This document shows, piece by piece, positions 26,244 through 35,526 of a DNA stretch of 64,000 nt (the stretch's first letter is position 1; each line of letters starts with the position of its first letter). Source of the DNA: Gammaproteobacteria bacterium. GTDB taxonomy: Bacteria; Pseudomonadota; Gammaproteobacteria; Pseudomonadales; Cellvibrionaceae. The translations under genes were made by a program, and so were the position numbers. The notes under the pieces are model-generated. The model saw only the letters and a list, made by a program, of their open reading frames with translations. It had not been told where the DNA came from and searched no databases. The DNA is taken from contig JAGKWO010000013.1 of NCBI GenBank assembly GCA_021151835.1, positions 47,508 to 111,507 of the forward strand, written 5' to 3'.

Positions 26244-28151
26244 TCAATTTTCCAACTGCAACACCAGCGATTCCAATGGCGCCAGTTTTATATTCACATA
26301 CGCCGTTTTACCTTGCACATGCAGGGTTAATTGTTTGTTGTTGCCCAGGCGCGATCGCAATTTGTACTCAGCTGTTCCTAGCTGCCATTGCTCAATCAGG
26401 TCCGGTGTTAATTGCAAATTAAATTCACGCCTCTCTGTTGCACTGAAATTACCGATGACCAACCATTGTTGTTGCGTATTCCATCGTGCAAATGCAAATA
26501 CCTTCCCATCATATCCGGCGCTACGGTAACGATTGAGACTATGCAGCTCGCGGTAATCACCGGTAAACCCGGGTTCATTTGCAGAAAGGGTTAACAACTG
26601 GCGATAAAATTCCCGCAGGGATTTTTCCTGCACCGATAATTGTCCACCATCAAATTTGCCATCATTCATAAAACGTTGATGCGCTGGTACGCCGGCATAA
26701 TCAAAAATTGTCGTGCGTGAAGCGCTGCCAAAGCCTGATGCCAAAGCGCCGGCTTCCCCGACTTCTTGCCCGAAATAAACCATCGTTGGTGAGCGGCTGA
26801 TTAACGCGGAGACTACCATCGCCGGTTTGGCTTTTTCAGCATCACCGGCAAATTCAGGGCTGGCAATACGTTGCTCATCATGGTTTTCCAGGAAGTGCAG
26901 CATATGGGCTTCAATATCCGCCATACCGGTTTGCACCTGTGCAATTACATCCGTCGGCGCGCGATCCTGAATAATTGCTTTCAAGCTATCGTAGATTTCC
27001 ACTTTATCGTAAAGATAATCCATTTTTCCCAGGTGCAAATAATGGCGGTACTCTTTGGGGTTATAGACTTCCGCCAATAAAAATGCCGTCGGATTTTTTT
27101 GTTTTATTGCAGAATTCAAATAACTCCAGAATTCAACCGGCACCATTTCTGCCATATCGAAACGGAAACCATCAACGCCCTTATCCAGCCAATACTCAGC
27201 AATTTGACGGAATTTAACCCAGGAATCAGGAACAGATTTTCCGTGCCAGAATTGCGCGTGTGCAATGACATCCTGGTGCGCGTATTCCGCAGGCAATAAT
27301 GGAAAATCTTTATGACCATCCGCACTGATTCCGTAATTAATTTTTACGGTTTCATACCAGTCATCAAATTTGGGTTGTGCCAGGCGCGAACCATTACCCG
27401 TCCATTTGGCGGGCACTTCATAAAATTGCCCGTCACTTAAAAAATGAGGTTCGCCGCCCAATGGCCGGTAGTGGTGGTGAGGTTCAGGGACTTTAAATGG
27501 TTGGCCTACGACATAATAAAAATTATTATCGCGCGCGTATTCAACGGCGGTGTTATCGCGCGCACCAAAGTCCTCAACGCCCGCAGGCTTGCTTAGCGAG
27601 TGATATGAGCGCGCAACATGGTTAGGCACAATATCGATAATAACCTTCATGTCCCAGGCATGGGTGCGCTGGATTAACGCTTCAAACTCTTGCAGCCGTT
27701 GTGCAGGGTCCACGGCCAAATCCGGGTTTACGTTGTAATAATCCTTAACCGCATACGGTGAACCTGCGCGGCCTTTTACAACGTCCGGATCGTCATTGGA
27801 AATCCCGTAAGCGGTGTAATCACGAATCACCGCATGGTGCGGCACTCCGGTATACCACACATGGGTTGTACCCAATGCTTTGATGGATTTGAGTGCGGTC
27901 TCATCGATATCATTAAATTTCCCCACACCATTTTCTTCAATAGTGCCCCAGGGTTTATTGGTAGTATTTTTATTGCCGTAAAGACGTGTGAATATCTGGT
28001 ACACCACAGGTTTCCCCTGCATCACCACCCCCTTATTTACTGGTAACTCCTGGGCCGGTGTCACCCTTGCTGATGACGGCGCCTGCTCTGAAGTCAACGA
28101 ACAAGCAGACAACGCCAGCACCATAGTGCTAACAAGTATTTTTGTTTTCAT
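26244..28151 (-). CDS. GH13 alpha-amylase-family lipoprotein
   Basis: A 635-residue GH13 hydrolase. I used the ATG at 28151 because it opens a signal peptide with the lipobox LSAC (VLALSACSLTSE); an upstream frame to 28208 lacks a signal. Barrel motifs: IIDIVPNHVA (region I), GFRFDMAEMV with Asp near 330, FLLAEVYNP with Glu near 360, and FLENHDEQRI with Asp near 423. A C-terminal beta domain (FAFARWNTQQQWLVIGNFSA) follows. It should hydrolyse alpha-1,4 glucans in the periplasm or at the outer membrane. It follows the neopullulanase-like gene by about 140 bases and has no operator of its own, so it is probably co-transcribed. Confidence 0.87.
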   Translation of the reverse strand: MKTKILVSTMVLALSACSLTSEQAPSSARVTPAQELPVNKGVVMQGKPVVYQIFTRLYGNKNTTNKPWGTIEENGVGKFNDIDETALKSIKALGTTHVWYTGVPHHAVIRDYTAYGISNDDPDVVKGRAGSPYAVKDYYNVNPDLAVDPAQRLQEFEALIQRTHAWDMKVIIDIVPNHVARSYHSLSKPAGVEDFGARDNTAVEYARDNNFYYVVGQPFKVPEPHHHYRPLGGEPHFLSDGQFYEVPAKWTGNGSRLAQPKFDDWYETVKINYGISADGHKDFPLLPAEYAHQDVIAHAQFWHGKSVPDSWVKFRQIAEYWLDKGVDGFRFDMAEMVPVEFWSYLNSAIKQKNPTAFLLAEVYNPKEYRHYLHLGKMDYLYDKVEIYDSLKAIIQDRAPTDVIAQVQTGMADIEAHMLHFLENHDEQRIASPEFAGDAEKAKPAMVVSALISRSPTMVYFGQEVGEAGALASGFGSASRTTIFDYAGVPAHQRFMNDGKFDGGQLSVQEKSLREFYRQLLTLSANEPGFTGDYRELHSLNRYRSAGYDGKVFAFARWNTQQQWLVIGNFSATERREFNLQLTPDLIEQWQLGTAEYKLRSRLGNNKQLTLHVQGKTAYVNIKLAPLESLVLQLEN

Positions 28152-28289
28152 ATCGGTTTCCGGATTGCAATAGCGGGCACGACACACAGTGTCGACCAGC
28201 CATGGCAACGATTTTGGACAATGAGATAGCGATTGAATTCATTTGTGCCGCTCCCTGGCACCGGTTAAGGCAAGTGATCACACCACTCG

Positions 28290-30155
28290 TTATTCCAATT
28301 CAAGCACCAGTGAGGATTTTGCTGGCAATACCAGTGATTCACCCAAGGTAACTTTTTGGTTCGCCACGACATTATGGGCGTTGGTTTTATTTTTCAAAAA
28401 AGAGTCAAAGCGCGCTAACGCCAGCGTTTTTTCCTGCCTGTTTTTGTTGAGCACCACCATCACCGCTCTATTATCGATATAACGGAAATAGACATAGATA
28501 CCATCAATGGGCGCAAAGTGTTGCAATTTTCCGGTGTGGATTACCGCAGCATTTTTGCGCCAGTTAAATAATTTTTTTATAAATTGTTGCGCATCTTTTT
28601 CTTTTGCAGTCAGGCCTTTTCCGGTAAATGCATTTTTACTATCACCGTTCCAGCCACCGGGCATATCGGCGCGCACCGTGCCATCATCGCGTTCTTTCGG
28701 ACTCGTCAGTAACACTTCCGAACCGTAATAAAATTGCGGGATTCCACGCATGGTCGCCAGGTAAACCATGGCCATTTTGAACAGATCCAGGTCTTCATCC
28801 ACAATCGAATAAATACGTGCGGTATCGTGATTCTCCGGAAAAATAACTAAATTAAACGGATCGGGATAAATAAAATCATTGGCCAGGGTTTCATACAAAC
28901 GAATGACTCCCGTGCTCCAGCTTTCTTCTTCACTCAAAGCCAAACGCAAGGCATCGTGGATCGGAAAATCCATCATACTGGGAATATGCGGAACATGGCC
29001 GCCGGGATTTTGTTTACCTTTTTGCCAATGGGCAACGATTGCCGGGTTGCTGCTCCACTCTTCACCGACCATATTAAAATGTGGATATTCCTCCATCACA
29101 ATTTTCGCCCAGCGCGACAGGAAGGCAGCGTCTGCATAACCGTAAGTATCTTCACGCACCCCACTCAAACCGGCATATTCAATCCACCACAGGGTGTTTT
29201 GGATAAGGTAGGTTGCGAGGTGCGGATTGTTTTGATTTAAATCCGGCATGGTGGTTACAAACCAGCCGCCGGTAAATAACGCTTTATCGGCCGGTGCAGC
29301 GTAAGGGTCCTGAACTGTAGTGCGGCGATGTGAAGTTTCAGTGTATTTATCCGGAAAATTCAGCCAGTCTTTTTCCGGCATATCCGCCATCCACCAATGT
29401 TTGGAACCAATATGATTCAACACGATATCCTGGATAACGCCGATGCCTTTTTGTTTAGCCTTGTGCACGAAATGTTTAAAATCTTCATTGGTGCCATAAC
29501 GCGCGTCAATTAAATATAAATCGGTAGCGGCGTAGCCGTGATAGGAATATTCCGGCTGGTTATTTTCCGTTAACGGGTTTGGCCAGATTTGCGTGAATCC
29601 CATTTTCGCGATGTAATCCAGGTGTTGCGTCATACCCGCAAGATCACCGCCGTGGCGCCCGCCTTTAAATTTTCGATCGGGTTGTTCGCTAAAACCCGGC
29701 ACGGCATCGTTAGCGGGCTTGCCATTGGCAAAACGGTCCGGCGTGATTAAATAAATAGCATCGCGCGCGGAAAAGCCGATGCGCGCGGCGGATTTTTTTT
29801 CGCGCGCAAGCAACGCATAGGTTGCGCGACTTTTTTCCTGGCCATCAAGTAAAAAGCGAATCGGAAATTGTCCCGGCCGGGCTGATTCGGCAATATCGAT
29901 AGTGACAAATAAATAATTGGGGTTATCCGCTGGTTCGGTGCGAATAATAGTGACTCCCGGATAATCAATTGCCGCTTGGGTTGCGCCAATATTCTCTCCG
30001 TGCACCAGCAGTTCAACCTGATCGTATTTCATTCCCACCCACCAATTGGCAGGTTCCAGATGCTGGATTTTGTAGGGTTCTGCATGCGCACCCAGCGAAA
30101 AGAATGTGCAGGCACTGGTAATGATCAACAATCGCAGAAAGATAATTTTTTTCAT
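28290..30155 (-). CDS. Periplasmic neopullulanase/cyclomaltodextrinase-like GH13 (SusA type)
   Basis: This 621-residue protein has a signal peptide (to about AHA, residue 25). Its N-terminal beta domain is of the Cyc-maltodext_N type (IQHLEPANWWVGMKYDQVELLVHG). The GH13 barrel has Asp near 334 in GVREDTYGY, Glu near 363 in VGEEWSS and Asp near 441 in FPENHDTAR. KFKGGRHGGDLAGM and YHGYAATDLYLID are also typical of this subfamily. A C-terminal strand domain ends the protein. Members open cyclodextrins and cut malto-oligosaccharides and pullulan. It lies downstream of the second TonB receptor gene, beyond a hairpin, and upstream of the 26244 GH13 gene. Confidence 0.9.
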   Translation of the reverse strand: MKKIIFLRLLIITSACTFFSLGAHAEPYKIQHLEPANWWVGMKYDQVELLVHGENIGATQAAIDYPGVTIIRTEPADNPNYLFVTIDIAESARPGQFPIRFLLDGQEKSRATYALLAREKKSAARIGFSARDAIYLITPDRFANGKPANDAVPGFSEQPDRKFKGGRHGGDLAGMTQHLDYIAKMGFTQIWPNPLTENNQPEYSYHGYAATDLYLIDARYGTNEDFKHFVHKAKQKGIGVIQDIVLNHIGSKHWWMADMPEKDWLNFPDKYTETSHRRTTVQDPYAAPADKALFTGGWFVTTMPDLNQNNPHLATYLIQNTLWWIEYAGLSGVREDTYGYADAAFLSRWAKIVMEEYPHFNMVGEEWSSNPAIVAHWQKGKQNPGGHVPHIPSMMDFPIHDALRLALSEEESWSTGVIRLYETLANDFIYPDPFNLVIFPENHDTARIYSIVDEDLDLFKMAMVYLATMRGIPQFYYGSEVLLTSPKERDDGTVRADMPGGWNGDSKNAFTGKGLTAKEKDAQQFIKKLFNWRKNAAVIHTGKLQHFAPIDGIYVYFRYIDNRAVMVVLNKNRQEKTLALARFDSFLKNKTNAHNVVANQKVTLGESLVLPAKSSLVLELE

Positions 30156-30260
30156 AAAAAGCCTGTTCTTATCATTTGCTTAAAGGAAAGGCGGAGCAAT
30201 GAGATTAGTGCAGCCAACCAAATCCGCAACAAATCCCGGTCAACGGCTGAAAAGCGCCTG

Positions 30261-30296
30261 AAAAAAACCCTGCCAGTATTCACTGGCAGGGTTTTT
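30261..30296 (-). terminator. Strong hairpin between TonB receptor and GH13 genes
   Basis: CCCTGCCAGT (30268-30277) pairs with ACTGGCAGGG (30282-30291) around ATTC, flanked by A-runs and T-runs on both strands. It lies inside what looks like an operon, so it may attenuate rather than stop expression of the downstream GH13 genes, which have no visible operator. Confidence 0.75.
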
Positions 30297-30329
30297 ACTC
30301 AAACCAACATTCGTTAGCCTTGTACCTGA

Positions 30330-33125
30330 TTAGAATTTGTAATTAACACCTAACAGGTAATTAGCACCGAAATGCTGGTAGCGATTGATTTGACGTGAAT
30401 CGGTTTCCTGGGTGGTAATGGTTTCTTCGTCGGTCAGGTTTTGTGCTTGCAATGTCAGCGTCAAACCATCCAGTGACTTGATGCCGGACTCACTGAAATC
30501 GTAACCGATTTGCGCATCCCACAATTCACCGCCCTGATCTACCGCAGGAACCAGGCTCAAACTGACGCCGCGCTCTTCAGTCAAATAAGCATCGCGTTTG
30601 CGCCCACTCACACGGAATTCAAAACCACCTTTTTCAAAATACACTGTTAATTGGTAGGATTCTTTTGAGAGCCCGGGAATGCGCTGCTTTTCACCGTCAT
30701 AATCAATTTCACCATCCAGGAACGTTGCGCTGGCAAGCACACCAAAGCCATCGAGCGCATCGCTGAATACATGGAAGGGCAAACTGACCTGGACTTCATT
30801 ACCGGCAACATAACCGCTACCGGCTTCAAATGTTCTGGTCGTTAAGCCGCTGGTAGAAACCAATTCCGGAATTCCCGCATCGTGATAACCGGGAATAATC
30901 CAGGACGAAAAATCGGTAACTACACTTTCCGATAAATGCCAGTTTTGCAGGTCTTTGTAGAAATAGGTTAACGACACAAAACCATCATCAGCAAAATAAT
31001 ATTCGTATGACAGGTCTGACTGGATTGCTTCGATTGGTTTTAAGTGCGTGTTACCTTCCGATGCATCCCATGCACTGAATTGCGGATCGGAACTGCTGCG
31101 ACGCGCCGTGTCAAAACTGAAGCCGATGACGCTATTCGGACGCATTGCATCCATACGCGCACGCGATGCAGTTTTGGATGCAGCGAAGCGCAGGATTTGC
31201 TCATCGGTCAATTGGAAATTCATATTCACAGATGGCAACAATTTAGTGTACTTGTCGCTGTCCGATACGGGGATTGCCGTTACAAAAGTGTTCGCGCCGG
31301 TGTACGCATCAAAACCGGTACCGGATTGATCGGACGACACCACTTGCAAACCAATATTACCGGTAAGGATACCCGTTTCAAATTTTGCCAAACCGTATGC
31401 GGTGGTTACTTTTTCAGTGACTTCATACGTATCGCCTTTACGGTTGGGTTCGGTAGTAGTTGCATCAATTGAGCGATACAAACCATCTTTATAAATTCCG
31501 ATACCGTCATACGCAAGGATGCTGCCCAAACCGAGGAAACCCAAATCGGCGGTCCCTACGATATATTCTTGTGGCACGGCGATATCGCCATTGGCAATGG
31601 TGACGCCATCAGCGGCATAAAAACCGGGGGCAATCAGGAATGCGCCGTAATTAACTTTGGATTTGGTGCGATCAGAATAATTAATACCGAATTCAACGCC
31701 GTTAATTATCGAAAATTCAACTTCACCTTCCGTCTGCAAACGCACAGCATCCAGGTTTTCTTCGAAGTACGGATTATTCACGAAACCGTCTTGCGCATTA
31801 TTTTGTCCGCCGACCAATGGCGCAATGGCACCGCCCCAGGCTTGTGGACCCGCGAGGCGAATATTGGCGGGGTTGGAATAATCCGGTGTGGTCAGTGTTG
31901 AATGAGGCCCAAACACGGCACCTTTGGACGTTAACACGTAGGAGCGCGCCGCCGGTGCGCCTTGTGTTGCCGTGCCCGCACGGCCAACACCGGAATAACT
32001 TTCCACGTTCAACAAATCTTTTGAGGATTCACCGCTGGAAACATCCAGCGTTAGCGTCCAGTCATCGTTAACCAAATATTCTGCGTTGAAACCGAATGTG
32101 GTGAGCTCACCCTTTTTCACTTCGCCGTCGTTGCGAATAACACTGTGGAAACCGCTCCATTCACCGGCAGTCACCAGATTATTTTCAATAACGGAATGCA
32201 CGTTGGTTACCCCGCCGCCCCACACGGTACCTTCTTCCATACCGCGGAATACTTTGGAATCGGTGAAGTCGATATAAAGCGCATCCAGTGCAAACGTCCA
32301 TTGCTCATTAGGGGCAAATTGCACAACCCCGGCATAAGTATCGCGCTCCATTAACGCTGAACGCACAAACGAATCATGGCCACCCAATGCAACTACTTCA
32401 TTGGGGCCTTCGTTATCAAGGTCGGCATAACCCCACCCGCGGAATTGTTCTTCCTGGCTGGGCGACTCCATCGTTGCAATTGACAGTGCAACACCGACAG
32501 TGTCATCGGCAAACTTGTCAGAATAAATAAATGCAAGGCGATGGCCAGTGTCATCGTAATCAGGGTTAGCAGAAGATAATTCGTTAAATTCGTAGTTCGC
32601 ATTGAGCGTTACAATACGGTCGCGCTCAAGCGGGCGAATGGTTTGTAAATCAACAATACCACCGAGGCCCTGATGCACTTTGCTGGCATCCGGCGTTTTA
32701 TAAACAACAGCGCCCGATAAAATTTCGGAAGGATACAAATCGTATTCAACACCGCGGTTATCGCCAATGCCGAGGATTTCGCGGCCATTCAATGTGGTAG
32801 CAACATAGTTTTCATTAAAGCCGCGCACCGAAATACCGCTGGTGCGGCCATCGCGACGCTCGCCGGTCAAGCCGGGTAAACGAGCTAACGATTCGGCAAT
32901 ACTGGTATCCGGTAATTTACCAATGTCTTCGGCAGTCAAGGCCTCAACAACAGAAGGTGACGCCTGTTTGGTAGCGATAGAATTTTGCAAGCTGGCACGA
33001 AAGCCGGTCACAGTGACTTCTTCAACTTGTTCATCGGCACCTTGTGCGTAAACACCTTGTGAACCCGCTACCATTGCCATCGTGGTAGCCAGAGCGAGCA
33101 TGTGGTTAAAAGTGGGCTTTCTCAT
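30330..33125 (-). CDS. TonB-dependent outer-membrane receptor, TIGR01782 type (probable malto-oligosaccharide receptor)
   Basis: A 931-residue receptor. A signal peptide ends at VYAQ, followed by VEEVTVTGFRASLQNSIATK, the plug motifs LPDTSIAESLARLPGLTGE and ISVRGFNENYVATTLNGRE, and a barrel finishing LLGVNYKF (terminal Phe). The plug is the form common in Xanthomonas, Caulobacter and Cellvibrio receptors for carbohydrates. Two operator-like palindromes lie 130-170 bases upstream of the ATG. It is the first gene of a set with two GH13 enzymes; the expected cargo is maltodextrin (inference from context). Confidence 0.9.
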   Translation of the reverse strand: MRKPTFNHMLALATTMAMVAGSQGVYAQGADEQVEEVTVTGFRASLQNSIATKQASPSVVEALTAEDIGKLPDTSIAESLARLPGLTGERRDGRTSGISVRGFNENYVATTLNGREILGIGDNRGVEYDLYPSEILSGAVVYKTPDASKVHQGLGGIVDLQTIRPLERDRIVTLNANYEFNELSSANPDYDDTGHRLAFIYSDKFADDTVGVALSIATMESPSQEEQFRGWGYADLDNEGPNEVVALGGHDSFVRSALMERDTYAGVVQFAPNEQWTFALDALYIDFTDSKVFRGMEEGTVWGGGVTNVHSVIENNLVTAGEWSGFHSVIRNDGEVKKGELTTFGFNAEYLVNDDWTLTLDVSSGESSKDLLNVESYSGVGRAGTATQGAPAARSYVLTSKGAVFGPHSTLTTPDYSNPANIRLAGPQAWGGAIAPLVGGQNNAQDGFVNNPYFEENLDAVRLQTEGEVEFSIINGVEFGINYSDRTKSKVNYGAFLIAPGFYAADGVTIANGDIAVPQEYIVGTADLGFLGLGSILAYDGIGIYKDGLYRSIDATTTEPNRKGDTYEVTEKVTTAYGLAKFETGILTGNIGLQVVSSDQSGTGFDAYTGANTFVTAIPVSDSDKYTKLLPSVNMNFQLTDEQILRFAASKTASRARMDAMRPNSVIGFSFDTARRSSSDPQFSAWDASEGNTHLKPIEAIQSDLSYEYYFADDGFVSLTYFYKDLQNWHLSESVVTDFSSWIIPGYHDAGIPELVSTSGLTTRTFEAGSGYVAGNEVQVSLPFHVFSDALDGFGVLASATFLDGEIDYDGEKQRIPGLSKESYQLTVYFEKGGFEFRVSGRKRDAYLTEERGVSLSLVPAVDQGGELWDAQIGYDFSESGIKSLDGLTLTLQAQNLTDEETITTQETDSRQINRYQHFGANYLLGVNYKF

Positions 33126-33257
33126 AGTTTTTCTCTCCGCGGAATCAATCTTTTATTGTTAGCCTGGGTGCGTTAACGACTCTCCCTGATACGCAACCTG
33201 CGTGGCTTTGTCGTTGAAAACGATGGTAGGCTCTTGCACCCGGCTATCACAATAGAA

Positions 33258-33271
33258 TGCATACGTATTCA
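33258..33271. promoter_or_regulatory. LacI-type operator-like site 4 (TGCATACGTATTCA)
   Basis: Thirteen of 14 consensus bases. Its centre is 20 bases (two helical turns) from that of site 5, upstream of the second TonB receptor gene. Confidence 0.75.
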
Positions 33272-33277
33272 ACTGAT

Positions 33278-33291
33278 CGCATACGTATGCA
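33278..33291. promoter_or_regulatory. LacI-type operator-like site 5 (CGCATACGTATGCA)
   Basis: Thirteen of 14 consensus bases, on the same helix face as site 4. Confidence 0.75.
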
Positions 33292-33435
33292 ATCGCAGTA
33301 ATGGCGGAATCAGTGCAGTTGCGCAGCATGTAGCGGCATGTAGTAAAAAGATTAGTTGATTAATAAATGCAAACCAGTAATTGCCGGAGGATTGGACAAA
33401 AAGGTCGCATAAAATTTGTTGTAGTACGCCACTAT

Positions 33436-33464
33436 GGAAAAAAAAGAGGGCACCAGGCCCTCAA
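33436..33464 (-). terminator. Terminator after the alpha-glucosidase gene
   Basis: GAGGGC (33446-33451) pairs with GCCCTC (33457-33462) around ACCAG; on the minus strand a run of T follows. Confidence 0.75.
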
Positions 33465-33496
33465 TATGGATCACAACATACAACAAGCAGACAGAA

Positions 33497-35119
33497 TTAA
33501 TTTTTTCGCGCGATAAATGCAGAGAATGCTGGCACATCAAGTTGAGTAGTGGTAGTCGTTGCTGAATAGCAACCATGCCCTGTGAGCTCTGTTAATGAAT
33601 AGGTTGTATCAAGCGCAATCGATTTTGCCGATGCTGAAAAATTAAATGCGCACACAATACTTTCATCGTCATAATGACGGCTAAACACCAGGTAATCTTC
33701 CGCATCAGCAATAAATTGAATATTCCCTAAACGAATTGCCGGTTGCGCTTTGCGCCACTGCATAAATGTGCGATAGGCATTGAGTATTGAATCGCTATTA
33801 TCTTCCTGCAAACTAACCGCCATTTTTTTGTGCGCAGCAGGAATCGGTAGCCATGTCTTGACGTGTGAAAAACCGGCGTGCTCATCAATATTATTCCAGG
33901 GCATGGGCGTGCGGCAGCCATCGCGCCCCTTAAAGCGTGGCCAGAAAGTAATGCCGTAAGGATCTTGCAATTCGTGTTGCGCAATTTCCGCTTCTGTTAA
34001 ACCCAGCTCTTCACCTTGATAGGAACACACACTTCCACGCAGGGATAACAACATCGCATTCAATGTTTTTGCCAGTTGTGGCGCTTGTTCCCTACCGCCC
34101 CAACGGGACATAAAGCGCCGCACATCGTGATTGCCAATTGCCCAGCACGGCCAACCTTCGGTTAATTTACTTTCCAGTGTTTCTACTGTTTCGCGAATGT
34201 AGCTGCCGGATAATTTTTCCACCAACAATTCAAAACTGTAGGCCATGTGCAAGCGCGAATTACCGGTGGTGTATTCCGCCATGGTTTTTAACGAATCATC
34301 CGCCGAAATTTCCCCGAGCGTAACCGTGCCGGGGTAGCGATCCATTAATGCGCGCAGCGATTCCAGAAAGGCGAGATTTTCCGGGCGGGTATTGTCGTAA
34401 ATATGTTTTTGGAATGCGTAGGGATTGTCCACTGAAAATCCGCGCCCTTTGCGCTCGGCTTCTGGTTTAACCGGGTTGGAGCGCAATTCTTTATCGTGGT
34501 AGCAAAAATTAATCGCGTCCAGGCGCAACCCATCCACACCGCGCTTTAACCAGAATTCAACTTCATCCAGAATTTGCTGGCGCACTGCATCGCAGTGGTA
34601 ATTTAAATCCGGTTGGGTTTTTAAAAAATTGTGCAAAAAATATTGGCAGCGACGCGGCTCCCATTCCCAGGCCGAGCCACCAAAAATCGCGAGCCAGTTA
34701 TTCGGCGGTGTGCCGTCCGGATTGGGATCCGCCCACACATACCAATCGGCTTTGGGGTTGTCGCGCGATTCACGGCTCTCCTGGAACCAGGCATGCATAT
34801 CCGACGTATGACTCAATACCTGGTCAATAATAATTTTGATTCCGCGCGCATGGGCTTTGGCAATCAACTCATCGAAATCGGCAAGGGTTCCAAAAATCGG
34901 GTCGATATCGCGATAGTCACTGATGTCATAACCAAAATCTTTCATTGGCGATTTAAAAAATGGCGATACCCAAATTGCATCCACCCCAAGGCTGGCGATG
35001 TAATCGAGTTTGCTAATGATGCCGGGAATATCACCTATGCCGTCGTTGTTGGCGTCCATCATACTGCGTGGATATACCTGATATACCACGGCACCGCGCC
35101 ACCAGGGAGTCGTTGTCAT
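33497..35119 (-). CDS. Cytoplasmic GH13 alpha-glucosidase (oligo-1,6-glucosidase/GH13_23-like)
   Basis: A 540-residue enzyme without a signal peptide. It begins WWRGAVVYQVYPRSMMDANNDGIGDIPG, typical of oligo-1,6-glucosidase and alpha-glucosidase GH13 members. Catalytic residues: Asp near 200 in GLRLDAIN, Glu near 269 in TLGEIS, and Asp near 330 in AIGNHDVRR. The loop RRCQYFLHNFLKTQPDLNY is typical of the Xanthomonas-type GH13_23 enzymes. It would release glucose from short malto-oligosaccharides after the permease has imported them. It is divergent from the glucoamylase gene, with four operators in the shared promoter region. Confidence 0.9.
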   Translation of the reverse strand: MTTTPWWRGAVVYQVYPRSMMDANNDGIGDIPGIISKLDYIASLGVDAIWVSPFFKSPMKDFGYDISDYRDIDPIFGTLADFDELIAKAHARGIKIIIDQVLSHTSDMHAWFQESRESRDNPKADWYVWADPNPDGTPPNNWLAIFGGSAWEWEPRRCQYFLHNFLKTQPDLNYHCDAVRQQILDEVEFWLKRGVDGLRLDAINFCYHDKELRSNPVKPEAERKGRGFSVDNPYAFQKHIYDNTRPENLAFLESLRALMDRYPGTVTLGEISADDSLKTMAEYTTGNSRLHMAYSFELLVEKLSGSYIRETVETLESKLTEGWPCWAIGNHDVRRFMSRWGGREQAPQLAKTLNAMLLSLRGSVCSYQGEELGLTEAEIAQHELQDPYGITFWPRFKGRDGCRTPMPWNNIDEHAGFSHVKTWLPIPAAHKKMAVSLQEDNSDSILNAYRTFMQWRKAQPAIRLGNIQFIADAEDYLVFSRHYDDESIVCAFNFSASAKSIALDTTYSLTELTGHGCYSATTTTTQLDVPAFSAFIARKN

Positions 35120-35228
35120 TGCGGGAATCTCTACTTTTTATGGATTTTACGAATCATTCCGGCACAACCGGTAGGATTCAAACTTCATATTTACACCATA
35201 CGCGAGCCCCTTTTTTTCGCCAAGTGAC

Positions 35229-35242
35229 TACATACGTATGCA
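35229..35242. promoter_or_regulatory. LacI-type operator-like site 6 (TACATACGTATGCA)
   Basis: Thirteen of 14 consensus bases, about 115 bases upstream of the alpha-glucosidase start. Confidence 0.75.
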
Positions 35243-35278
35243 AATAGCCACATCGATTTTTAATGCCGGAAATTCCAT

Positions 35279-35292
35279 AGAATACGTATTCA
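35279..35292. promoter_or_regulatory. LacI-type operator-like site 7 (core GAATACGTATTC)
   Basis: A perfect 12-base palindrome with a weaker match to the consensus. It is centred 50 bases from site 6 and may be a lower-affinity site. Confidence 0.6.
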
Positions 35293-35342
35293 TAAATTAT
35301 GTAATTGGCGCGCCGTAACAATATTTCCCGACTAGGCTTGTT

Positions 35343-35356
35343 TGCATACGTATGCA
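35343..35356. promoter_or_regulatory. LacI-type operator-like site 8 (TGCATACGTATGCA)
   Basis: Perfect consensus, extended to TTGCATACGTATGCAA. About 170 bases upstream of the glucoamylase ATG. Confidence 0.8.
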
Positions 35357-35359
35357 AGG

Positions 35360-35373
35360 TGAATACGTATGCA
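35360..35373. promoter_or_regulatory. LacI-type operator-like site 9 (TGAATACGTATGCA)
   Basis: Thirteen of 14 consensus bases, centred 17 bases from site 8. Confidence 0.75.
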
Positions 35374-35526
35374 CATGCTTGAGTTGAGTCTAGCCAAGGC
35401 CTAAGGTGACGAAATAGTCATTTCTGCTATGGCGGGACGAGCTTATAGCTAAACAAAAATGCCGGGGCCGTCCCTCCACTACCTAAATAAAAGAACATCA
35501 ATAATAGTTTTTCCACGAGGTCTGGT

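Larger units (their letters stand above)
33126..33496. other. Promoter region of the second TonB receptor and 3' end of the alpha-glucosidase gene
   Basis: 371 bases. It contains two operators centred 20 bases apart (33258-33291) and the terminator for the 33497 gene. No gene was seen. Confidence 0.8.
35120..35526. other. Shared divergent promoter region (alpha-glucosidase / glucoamylase) with four operators
   Basis: 407 bases, with no gene seen. It holds the palindromes at 35229-35242, 35279-35292, 35343-35356 and 35360-35373. One pair is nearer the minus-strand gene and the other nearer the plus-strand gene. Confidence 0.85.

Noticed and set aside
31424..31437. TTCATACGTATCGC, resembling the LacI operator
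   Set aside because: Inside the TonB receptor coding sequence and only the left half matches the palindrome; likely a codon-driven coincidence.
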